This document shows, piece after piece, positions 37,601 to 47,171 of a stretch of 64,000 nt of DNA. The position numbers and the translations under genes were made by a program. Source of the DNA: Fennellomyces sp. T-0311. Taxonomy: Eukaryota; Mucoromycota; Mucoromycetes; Mucorales; Lichtheimiaceae. The first letter of the stretch is position 1. Each line of letters starts with the position of its first letter. The notes below the pieces were generated by a model. That model saw nothing but the letters and a program-made list of their open reading frames with translations, was not told the origin of the DNA and ran no database searches. Location of the stretch: positions 124,001 through 188,000 of the forward strand of contig JALLLT010000003.1 of the NCBI GenBank assembly GCA_025266875.1, written 5' to 3'.

Positions 37601-39925
37601 GGTTCGAACGGACGAAGAACAAATCTGTTATTTGTATGCCAATTATTCACAAAGTTACTACTGTTGGATGTCTATTTATCGAAGGACCAGTCGGCATTTT
37701 TACTCAACGACATATCACTGTCTTGAGCCTTTTGTGTCAGCAAATGGGAATTTCGATTACCAATGCATTCTTGTTCAAATCTATCCAGCATGTTACCATG
37801 GCAAATATGAGGTTACGGTATCAATTGCTTTTCTCAATCAGTTGTTAACGTATATTATGCAGGATGATTGAAATGCAGAAGCAAGCATTGGAGGAAGCAA
37901 AAAAAAGCAAAGAAGCCGCTGATAGAGCAACACGATTACGCGAGATATTTTTGGCCAATATGAGCCATGAAATACGTACCCCATTCTCAGGCTTCTATGG
38001 CATGATATCATTACTAGCAGAAACGAAGTAAGTACTAAACTGACTAGACAGCTTATTTAATCCTAACCATGATTTTTAGCCTTGATTCTGAGCAACGCGA
38101 CTTAGTTCAAACTGCCAAAGGATCTTGCGAAATGCTGTTACAATTGATTGACGATCTTTTGAATTTCTCAAAACTGCGTGCTGGGAAAGTATCATTGGAT
38201 CTATCCCCTGTTGCTATCGATGATGCTATTGCAGACGTTGTCGAAATCATGATAGCAATGGCGATCCAAAAGAAAATTAATATCACTTACACCATAGAAA
38301 ATGATGTTCCAGCTGTTGTAATTACTGATGCAAATCGACTGAGACAGTAAGTGAACTATCTTTCGATGGTTGAGCCCGTGGTTCTTAACTAATTCAAAAT
38401 AGAGTAGTTACGAATTTGTTGGGAAATGCTATCAAGTTCACACATTCTGGTGAAATCATAATCCGATGCTCATTAGATCCGCGAAGTCGACTGAAATCTT
38501 CAAAACGTGACGATAATAAGGTCACCTTGCTAATCGAAGTGATTGATACCGGTATTGGTATAAGTGAAGAACAGCGAAAGGTTCTTTTTATTCCTTTTTC
38601 GCAGGTAGACGGAAGTACCACGTAAGTAGCAAAAGCATTATGAACAGAATCAAATTAATATTCATGCTGATCACAAACGAATTAAATTAGACGACAATAC
38701 GGTGGAACGGGTCTAGGTCTATCCATCTGTCTTCAACTTGTAGAACTTATGTCTGGAACTATCGAGGTATCCAGCGTTCCAAATCAAGGGTCTAACTTTT
38801 ACTTTACAATACAAACAACTTGCGCGTCCGAACATCACAAGGAGAGAGATGCAACGGCTTATCACCTTTTGCAATCATTGAAGCAAACGCATATCCTAGT
38901 AGCGGACAAACAAATATCGACGGTGATAATGGTACAAAAACTACTGCCAGGAATCAAAGTGGACGGCGTCTGCACAGTGGAGGAACTCTTTTTTCATCAA
39001 GCTACTGATTATTCTATTATTATTGTTGGCCTCTTCTTAACTCATGATCCTGAATATGAAGAATGGTCACAGCAACTCTATCGATTCTTGAAGCACGCTC
39101 AATGTATCGTGGTGATGCACTATCCTACTGGTGCTGTTGGCGAGTTACTGGGTGAAAACCAACTAGCAGTTGACATCAACGAATTTAGCAGTGAACCAAA
39201 TGTTAATGCGACCAAAGGCATTTCTGGAACAGCTCTCAGTACAAAATCGGTTACAGTACAAAGCAACAAGCGACGTGCGATCGTTCGGATGGCTGTCCCA
39301 TTTCGCCGACTATCCCTCTTGCGGATATTGGTAGATACGTTGCGCCAATCATCATCACCGTCTGGTACTCCACCAACGCCTCGTCCACCAATACCACCGC
39401 GACATAATTCTGATATAGTAACATCCAACAAACTATTTACGGAGAAAGAACGGGAAGTACTGAATACAATGCATGTACTGGTTGCTGAAGGTATGTATAT
39501 CACCTTTATCACTGAACAAAAGCAATTAATGACCGTCACTTATAGATAATCCGATTGCTCAAAAGCTCTTATACAAGCAACTTACACGACTAGGCCTCAA
39601 AGTTGTATGCGCAAATGATGGACTGGAAGCTGTAGCTGCGTGGACAAATCATCCAAAGGAGCATTTTAAAATGGCGTTTTTTGATCATCATATGCCGAAG
39701 GTACGTGCAGCCATAAAGTTATTGAAATGTATTTAAAAAAGCTAATATCCCCACACATAGTGCGACGGTGTAGAAGCGACGAAACGTATCCGTGAAATCG
39801 AAAAGAAGGAGAAAAAGCATAATCACTTTACCATTGTCACTCTATCAGCTGACATCCAGGATTGGGCCCAGCTAACATGGCTGGGGGGCGCCACTTCCCA
39901 ACCACGCGCTGGTCCCAAAAACTAA
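31636..39925 (+). CDS. Chk1/Mak2-type hybrid histidine kinase, receiver domain truncated by an inserted element
   Basis: Twenty-one exons: 31636-31781, 31850-31881, 31934-32017, 32078-32590, 32665-32882, 32942-33037, 33095-33488, 33567-33615, 33669-34011, 34072-34096, 34147-35049, 35101-35686, 35737-35902, 35961-36890, 36940-37811, 37863-38027, 38080-38346, 38403-38621, 38691-39490, 39546-39700 and 39761-39925, giving about 2375 aa. Order: a Ser/Thr-kinase-like domain (1-330) with HGEL in place of HRDL and NFG in place of DFG, so probably a pseudokinase; an AAA/NACHT-like ATPase (Walker A GPGGAGKST near 495, [10 protein letters not shown] as Walker B); a long helical region; GAF (about 1600-1760); HisKA with H-box [12 protein letters not shown] near 1815; HATPase ([22 protein letters not shown]); receiver (VLVAEDN, phosphorylatable Asp in FFDHHMP, LSADIQ). 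After LSADIQD the sequence becomes foreign and stops 20 codons later, so the conserved receiver Lys is lost. This fungal family senses oxidative or other stress through the Ypd1 phosphorelay. A GC-AG intron starts at 34097. The start is chosen as the last ATG before the conserved N-terminus. Confidence 0.85.
39867..39885 (-). other. Small hairpin 3' of the Fanzor stop, candidate end of guide-RNA scaffold
   Basis: CCCAGC (39867-39872) pairs with GCTGGG (39880-39885) around a 7-nt loop, just inside the junction with the kinase gene and 56-74 nt downstream of the Fanzor stop codon on the minus strand. In TnpB and Fanzor elements the guide-RNA scaffold lies at this end, so the hairpin position is suggestive. 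No transcript evidence. Confidence 0.35.
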
Positions 39926-39940
39926 AGCTGTGGCACATTT

Positions 39941-42900
39941 TTATTGATGGCCTATCAATTGGGGACGGCGCAAAGGTACAGGGCGATGATCCTGGTCACC
40001 GTCCATCATCATATAGTTCAACCCGATTCGGCGCATGTTCCTTGCCGCATTCCGATCCCGATCAATGACCTGCAAAAGTAGACGTCAAAAAAAAATCAAG
40101 CTATAAGAGGCAAGCACTCACGACATCGTGCTCATGGTTGAGACAACGTTTCAAAGACCACAGCTCGGTTCCTATGGTTACCCCTGTGAACAAGTTGTCG
40201 TGCAATATTTATGATGGCCTACCTTGCTGTTGGCCTTGAGTACACAAAGATTGTCTGTGTAGACGTTGGCCGTCCATGTTGACACATGTCTTGACCTTCC
40301 GACCACGCGTGCGTCTTATACGGGTCTGGACACGCTTTCGTTTCATCCTTAAAAAAACTTATCAGCATATATGAAACTAGCACCTTACGCTGCTTTACCG
40401 ATGCGGCGTCCTAATGTACGTTCCCCGTATGGGTACAAGCTGAGCGTCACAACCCGAATGGATTTGACTAGTTCGAAACTCCCCAGTGAGGATGACCAAT
40501 GCGAATTTAGCCACGAACAATAGGATTCCCTAATACTTCGTGAGTAAACTGATATAACACACACTGTTGAGTTGAAATAAGCATCTTACCACATGTGGAA
40601 TTGGCGCAAAGTAGGGTAAAGTGGGCATCTCACCGTCACCCCAGAAAATGATCGTGTCATTTTCGTTCCGAACCCAACCTGACAATTCACGCGCTGCTTG
40701 GCGTCGGTGGCGATGCCATCGCTTCCGCATCCTTTTCGAAGAAAGATGGATGTGATGCATCTTTGTTCCCTATAAGAGTATGTGAGCAAAGATGAAGCGT
40801 TGCACGACAATATTCAACATACTGGACGGAATGGAGGTGTCAACCCGAGCAGTTGATTCATGATATGGTGGTTGGCGCTCTGTCGTGCACTGGCTAAAGT
40901 AGCACGAATTTCGCGATGTTTGAAATGCGCATTGAAAAAGCGCATACTGCCGCTGCGATGTAAGAACAATCTAATAAACTTCACAATCTATCTTACCGAT
41001 TTCTAACACGCGACATGACTCGGATGTGCTGCTCAAAATCGGCAGCAGCAGAAACGTTGGATGAATTTCCTGCAAGTTGATCGTATTCATCTTGTATATT
41101 GTACTTGGTGCGGTTATTTGCTTCTTTCTGATATTCCCAAAAAACTTGGGTTCTTGCACTATGATACGTATAGTTAATTAAAACCAGAATACGTAAGTTG
41201 AAGAAGCTACTTACTGGTAACTTCTTGTGCGTACTTCCACTTCTTGTTGCCATAGACCCGGCTGGGGCATTTCATCTTGTGTCGATGTTGCGGTGATCAT
41301 GCTCGAAACCCCTGCGAGGTGATGAATTGCAAGTCGATATCATATCGCCATCGACTGAACTTACCTGGATCCAGCCCGACAATTCGAGAATTTTCAATTC
41401 GTGCCTCGTTCAACCCACGGGGTCCTTTATCCAAATGATACACACCTTTGGTCCAGGCTGTAAGGTCGAGGTTTTCCGGTAAGCGGCGGATTTCCGCGCG
41501 ACTTGTTACTACCGGTTCTAAGCAAAAAGACAAAACATGTTAGCGAAATTTTCAATATCCATGTAACACACTCACCAATCTGCAGTAGTATTGGCTTCTC
41601 AAACAACAAATGGGCCTTCACGCCATCTGACTGCATGCTAAACGCGAATGATATCGCATTGAGATTAACCACGTCATTGACTAGGGAAAATTTAGATTAA
41701 CTTTTTTTTGGGACACAAGGATATAAGGGTCTTTCAACTTACGGTTATCTCCCAATCGCCAGCGGTGACGCTGTACGTGGTTTATATTGAATATTGTTTC
41801 CCAAACCAGCTGCTGGGTTGCTGGGTTACCGGTAAGACGGGCGAGGGCATGCAGATTCATAAACTGTCCGTTCTTCATCAACAGTTAGCAAGAATGGTAA
41901 TAGCTCTTAATGTAATACTTTACCGCTTGTCGTAGTACATTGGGCACTGGCGTATTTTCGACGTTATGAGCGCGACGACGCAGTATTAGGCATAGAGTTC
42001 TCGTACAAATGAGGAAATTCGATACTTGATGTTTTGCGACCGGAAGAAGCGACCAACGTTTTGCCGCTTGCAAGTCTTCAGCCGCCTGTAAGCACCATCG
42101 ACTGACATTCAAAATGCGATTGCACATTGCGTAATCGATGTGTCTTGCATATACAAGCCATAGATCAACATCGGCCAAGTTTGCTTCATACACATCGCGC
42201 AACATTCTAATTTTGTTTATTAACTATTACTTTTGTTCGCGATAGACGGCGTGCTACTTACTGATAATCCTCGGCAATATCAAGATTCAGCAAATCGGCT
42301 GGCGGCTGAGGATCATGATGTACGATCGCTCTTGCCAATTGGGCGCTTGCTCGTTTAGCTTCCATGCGATTGAGGCGGGGCTCCAATGCCGCTTGCCATA
42401 GAATGGCAATGTGTTGTTGTAATCCTCTCAGGTGCTCCTTGAAATCTATCATTGAGTTAGTAACGTGTTCATTAATGATATAATAGAACCTACTTTGAAT
42501 GGCTTGCCTGGCAAAATTGCCCGCCATTGTTGCTTCCAATGTCCCATCGTTAACTGTGTCAGGCACATAGTAAGCTGTAAAAGTTCGAATTTAGCTAATA
42601 TATCCTCCCACTCACACTCACATCTCACCTTCATTAGCTTCCTGATCAATTCTGCAAGTTTGGAAAACAGCGAATGTTCCCATCAAATCATTATCCTATA
42701 TCACTAAAAGGATCAGTACCCTCTGTATAATTTCAGGTGATCAACAGGACTTACCGTAGCAAGGAATGCCGGGATGTTTTCCGCTTGGGGGTGCAGTCCA
42801 ACAAGCTTGTACACCCATGTCCACCACGTTTGGTTGAAGATAGGCGGTATTACCGCGAAATTACCCTCGAGGTACCGCCGCATATGGAGATTGACCAAGT

Positions 42901-43646
42901 TAAAGGCATCTTGGCGCCTGGTCGCGTTGACTTCCGCTATTAACCTGATCTCTGTCTATTTTGCTTTATCAGAGTAAGCTATCGATTGTCTTTTACCAAC
43001 CCACCTGCATGAATCCGTATTCCGGTTGTGTCAGTGCCTTCAACGAGCAATTCCGAGTAACATTGCGAGTTCGGTCAGGAAAGCCATTAAAGATGGGCTG
43101 TGGGACGTTGGCCATTGGGTTTTTTTGAGAAAAGAGGATCAACCAACAGAACCTTCACTTATGCATGGGTTTTTTACTTCTGAGTTTTCCGAGCTGATCC
43201 TGCAGCCTTTACTAGCACTGATGAATCGGAACATCAATCTCTGGCGACGTATCGTACGTCATCCAACCTGCTGAAGAATTCAGCTTCCAGTCAAAGAAGC
43301 GGCTCCTCTCGTTGATTGTTTCGGGTGCTTTTGTTTTTAATTTGACGTACCCGCCATGAACTACACAATTGTCGAGGCACAACTCTTCATCTCTTTCATG
43401 CACCGGATACCAGAGACGCATGTATGGCCGTGCTTGTTCGAGCTCTACTTCCTGGCGTGCTGACCCTTTATTTGGACACATCAATCTACACTTATTTTAG
43501 GCCCACTTTCCCATCAATGGGCTGGACCGCTACAGACCTCGTGCTTATCGTTGCATCACATCTTACCTGACCGGTTCGACGCACCACTTTGTGCTCTTGA
43601 CGACCTTGAAGATGATATGGCTGCCCATTTCCTCTTCACCTGCCAT
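39941..43646 (-). CDS. Fanzor protein (eukaryotic TnpB-like RNA-guided nuclease)
   Basis: Nineteen exons on the minus strand: 43646-43567, 43485-about 43227, 43097-43005, 42949-42755, 42641-42629, 42574-42494, 42445-42262, 42206-41924, 41872-41743, 41680-41576, 41517-41365, 41311-41215, 41158-40997, 40952-40823, 40769-40590, 40529-40399, 40347-40223, 40183-40122 and 40069-39941, giving about 860 aa. All joins are in phase except exon 2 to 3, where I found no good donor. RuvC-I is IVGLDPGG (about residue 523). A RuvC-II-like IIFWGDGE follows, then TGEFRTSQIHSGC (the TS..C zinc-knuckle region), a basic stretch MKRKRVQTRIRRTRGRKVK (possible NLS), RCLNHEHD, and RuvC-III VIDRDRNAARNM near the end. 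GLDPG plus RDxNAAxN with an intervening zinc ribbon is diagnostic of TnpB/Fanzor. In known Fanzors a guide RNA comes from the 3' end of the element. The knuckle is H..C/C..H rather than C4. Exon 5 is only 13 nt. Confidence 0.8.
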
Positions 43647-45256
43647 GCTGGAATCTAAGCCATTTATTACTGTCACCGAAGATACAACTTATTTCTGGCA
43701 GTATGCCGTGTGCATTTTATTTGTATTTCTTCTACTTATTCCGTTTTGTCCGACTAGAGGTAACGAAAGAACCCCTTTCAGCATCAGCCACATGATCCGC
43801 CTCCTTTCATCATAACAAAAAAAGAACAATCAGAAGCAAAAAAGATCGTACTGGCAGAGTAATATTTTTTCCTCTCTCTTCTTGTATGCAGTAGCTTTGC
43901 TTCGCCTGTTTATCTTTCGTTCAGTCGTCCCAACTCACAGTTAATTAATTTTTCAGAGGCCATCAATAAATCCAGCTGGTTTGTCAGCGAATCTTTAAAT
44001 AAAGAGATCACCGAGGTACAATTGACTGCGACAACCAACTAGTACTGCATGCTGATACCGCGTGTAAGCTTATCAACGCGAACTATCCTCCAGTACCCTT
44101 GGCTAAAGTATCAATATTATTACAAGCAGATCGGGAAGAGTTCCGCATACGACTGAAAGTAGGTGTGGTTCGTAACGCATTATTTTCAATAGGTTTTTGA
44201 ACAACTAACCATGATCAAATAGAATTGATATGCTTATGTAGAAGACAAGGGTGGCAACAACGCTGGGGCATATCGATCTGAATATGACGACCATGAAGAT
44301 ACAAACGTTAATTCAGACAACACAAGTGATGTGACAGCTATGGAGGTAGTGTATGATACGTACATTGAGGGTAATGGAACAGGAATGGGTATGGTTTGAG
44401 AGCAACCGGCACAACGTTACTGGAGAGAACATAGGCAAATTACGCAAGTAGTGTCAGTGAAAGCGCAACAATGGCCTGTAACAGTGCAGACCACAGGATA
44501 CTTACAATCGTGTACGTTGCTGTGAGTCGGACAATGTAGACAATAACCCGAAGGTGGAACCGTTATATGAGAGTATAAACGATGAGAATTCCTGTATCCA
44601 GGAATCCTGCTTTATATATACGTCAGATATTAGGGGGTAATAGCTAAGGCGTCTATGATCTACAATCTACGAATTCGATCTAAGCTATACGTAATCCTAA
44701 TATCCTTATCCAACCACGCGCCATATGAGTTGTCGCATGCTACGTCTATCAATACGGTATATGGATACTGCATGGCGATCAACCAGGTTGCAGGTTGGAT
44801 GACGTCTGTAATGGACACACCATTACATGGCCGTGGTCACAGAAGAGATGGTCGGTATGGACAAGTTGGTTTTGCAAGCGCATTGAGTGAGACTATTACG
44901 GTAAGGATGACTTGTATATAGCCTCGAGTCTGCAAGTTCTGTCCTTCTGTCTTTATACGCTGATCAGCAGGCAAGTCTCACTTCACTTGACATGGGCACT
45001 CTTAAGCTATTAGTCCTTTAGTTTCATGTTGGAATATATTCTAATAAAAGTCAGCGTTATGCTTTTTGATATGCAAAACGATATCATAATAATATTAGAA
45101 AAGTACACATTACATATACATGAAAACTTGTTCAAACTTCATTGAAACTAGTCTAAACTTGTTCAATCTAGCCCTTGTTATTCACTTAATAAAAAACCAG
45201 ATTCAACAAGATCGGTTTTCCCACAGTGTAGATTAGAGAAGTAAATTCAGACATAC
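43647..45256. other. Fanzor upstream flank and degenerate coding debris
   Basis: The first about 300 bp upstream of the Fanzor start is T/C-rich and probably holds its promoter. From about 43.96 to 44.93 kb (+) there are short protein-like frames broken by stops (for example EDKGGNNAGAYRSEYDDHED near 44240 and INQVAGWMTSVMDTPLHGR near 44780), unidentified and probably a decayed mobile gene. The missing end of the kinase receiver domain was not found here. Confidence 0.35.
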
Positions 45257-45952
45257 CTATCAATGTCTAAAATTCTTCGTGCGTACGGATTTTTGTTGTA
45301 TCCCTTTAATCCCATTTCTGTATTGCAGATAGGACAACGCAGCTTTTTCCCCTCGTGTAACAATAACCTTGGATTCCACAGGAAAACTCGAGGATAGAAA
45401 GGTGCAGGCGGTTCGACCCAGAAGGATCCACGGCAATATTCGCCCGGCATTCCGTATTTGCTGGTGTCATCTTTAAACCGTTCTTACAAGTCAGAAAAGT
45501 ACTCTTTCAGAACCGCACTTCCTGCCTCGACCAAATCTTCATCAGACCCAGTTGGCTCGTCAACACGAAACATAGGATCATCATCAACTATTGTTGTTTC
45601 ATCCGCGTTCGATCGTGTACCCCCTTCTACCTCACGCATAAGAACTTCCAAAGTGATATGGTCATTCTCGGGTGAAGCATCGGCGGAAGTACAATTCCTC
45701 TATAGCGTTATGCGTCAAAAATGAAACTTTATTTGCGATTTTGGTGTATACCTCGCCACTAATCTTATCGGATATGCTTCTACTGGCGGAGTTTTGCCTG
45801 TTGGAAGGATGAGTGGCTTCAGTGCTGTTAATGATTGACTCTCTCCTTTCTTCAACTGGCACTGCTGATGGTAATTGTCCAGTAGTACAACGGCGAATGG
45901 TTGCTTGGTTTTTTGTAATTTTTGGGCTTATTAATGCTTCCTTCAGTTCTTC
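45257..45952 (-). pseudogene. DUF6729-type (mobile-element-associated) gene fragment, broken
   Basis: Minus-strand frames join across an intron (donor gtatac at about 45752, acceptor ctatag) to give SDKISGERNCTSADASPEND, then an acidic stretch ending LKEYFSDL, then a TAA, then the same frame continues ERFKDDTSKYGMPGEY, SFWVEPPAPFYPRVFLWNPR, LRCPICNTEMGLKGYNKNP and ARRILDIDR. WVEPP...PRVFLWNPRLLL...CPxC...KNPxARRxLDxDR is the start of the zinc-binding DUF6729 domain found in fungal transposon-related proteins. The in-frame TAA and the absence of any downstream part after the splice donor at 45256 show a truncated, dead copy. Confidence 0.55.
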
Positions 45953-46125
45953 TCATGATGAGGATAAAGTTTAGATAATATCACAGACATCCTGAAAAGA
46001 TTTTCGGTTACACTAATATGCGTTAACTATGGAATTCATTGGGCAGATCTCACCGTTTCCTTTGATCTTATAGGATCTTCTTCTCCGCGTTAAGTCTTAA
46101 GATCATTGGCGCGGCGTCTCTACTG

Positions 46126-46140
46126 CCCCCCCCCCCCCCC
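46126..46140 (+). repeat. Homopolymer tract C15
   Basis: Fifteen consecutive C, unusual in this AT-rich background. The length may be unreliable in an assembly. Confidence 0.9.
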
Positions 46141-46281
46141 AGGAGCTTCAACCCAGCCCAGGATTGTGCGCGTGAAAAGTGTTTAAATGCTGGAATGGAC
46201 GGGTAACCTTTTAAAGATGGAATATTATGCATAATATTGCATTAATGCGGTTTTGTTTTCCGATAGGTATTACACGAAACC

Positions 46282-46336
46282 CATGAACCAAAAAACGCTT
46301 GCGGAAGCATTAAAGCGTTATTGCTTAACCTAGAAA
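46282..46336 (+). repeat. Conserved coding-like repeat, copy 1
   Basis: Direct repeat of 46791-46845. Read in frame it encodes MNQKTLAEALKRYCL then one variable codon and TAG. The two copies differ at five positions in this block, all third-codon and all synonymous. It resembles the HTH start of pogo/CENP-B-type transposases, but the identity is not established. Confidence 0.5.
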
Positions 46337-46628
46337 GAATCTTTGCTGCTAAGTAAGACGAAAAATCACTGTATATATTTTATTATATATGTACTACTGC
46401 GGCTGCGTGTACCCTGTCACTGGAGAATAACACATGTCTATACCACGATTAGTAATCTAAAGCATACTCGTAGAAATTTATACTGTAGTGGCGTCAATAG
46501 TGAAGTCGCAGGAGCACATGAAGCCTGTTTGACCCGCGCAGAAATCCGTCTAGGAGAGTAATTTAATGTATTCTCGGTCGATTGATCTTTACATGGTATA
46601 TATGTAACTTTCCATCTCTACGCATATA

Positions 46629-46776
46629 CAGTAGAGCCCCGCTTTTTGTACTCTCACTTTTTGCAAATCTCTGCTTTTTGCATCAACATCTTGCCATTTC
46701 ACCCCGGTTTTTGCACACACTCAGTTTTTTCATGACATTATGAAAAGCCGTCTGTGCAAAAAGCGGGGTTCCACTG
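46629..46776. mobile_element. Pogo/Tigger-like MITE
   Basis: 148 bp with terminal inverted repeats: 46629-46648 (CAGTAGAGCCCCGCTTTTTG) and the near-perfect reverse complement at 46757-46776, with two mismatches. The ends CAGT(A/G)GA(G/A)CCCCGCTTTTTG are of the pogo/Tigger type. The left flank is TA; the right flank is CA, a possibly mutated TA duplication. Several internal CTTTTTGCA units repeat the TIR tail. Non-coding. Confidence 0.65.
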
Positions 46777-46790
46777 CACTTTACAAAGCC

Positions 46791-46845
46791 AATGAACCAG
46801 AAAACTCTCGCAGAAGCATTAAAGCGTTACTGCTTAGGTTAGAAA
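46791..46845 (+). repeat. Conserved coding-like repeat, copy 2
   Basis: Second copy of the 46282-46336 repeat, same orientation, on the other side of the pogo-like MITE. Encodes the same peptide MNQKTLAEALKRYCL with only synonymous differences, then TAG after one more codon. Confidence 0.5.
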
Positions 46846-47087
46846 GGTCATAAAAACCTTTTCGAGAACAATGGCAATTGGGTACGATTCGCATCACATG
46901 AGCCATGAGCCGGACTAAACGGATAAATTTTCATGCACAGTGCTGCATGCAAAATGCACCTAGTCACAACTAAACCTGAACGCACGTTCCCATTTTTATA
47001 ATTCCATGGAAGCTTCGGCGCTAAGTCCGACTTCATGTTTATGAGCCAAAAACCTAATTCGGCTTTGCTCCGTTGATCACAAAATGA

Positions 47088-47093
47088 TATAAA
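47088..47093 (+). promoter_or_regulatory. TATA box of FAD monooxygenase A
   Basis: TATAAA, 84 bp before the chosen start at 47172 and 42 bp before the alternative in-frame ATG at 47130. Confidence 0.45.
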
Positions 47094-47171
47094 GGCAAGA
47101 CCAATGTCCTACAGACGAATAAATGCATCATGCAACGTGCTTCAACGCGTGTTTATTCAGCTTTACGCCAA

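Larger units (their letters stand above)
45953..47087. other. Repeat-rich intergenic region
   Basis: Holds the C15 tract, the two coding-like repeats and the pogo-like MITE listed separately. The remaining sequence shows no recognisable gene. Confidence 0.5.

Noticed and set aside
39862..40068. Plus-strand open frame MGPANMAGG... as the C-terminus of the kinase
   Set aside because: It is in a different frame from the kinase exon at 39761, and it lies antisense to the Fanzor 3' exon. The kinase frame actually ends at 39925.
45080..45170. Repeated AAACTTGTTCAA motifs
   Set aside because: Two imperfect short copies in AT-rich DNA; too short to call a repeat element or regulatory array.
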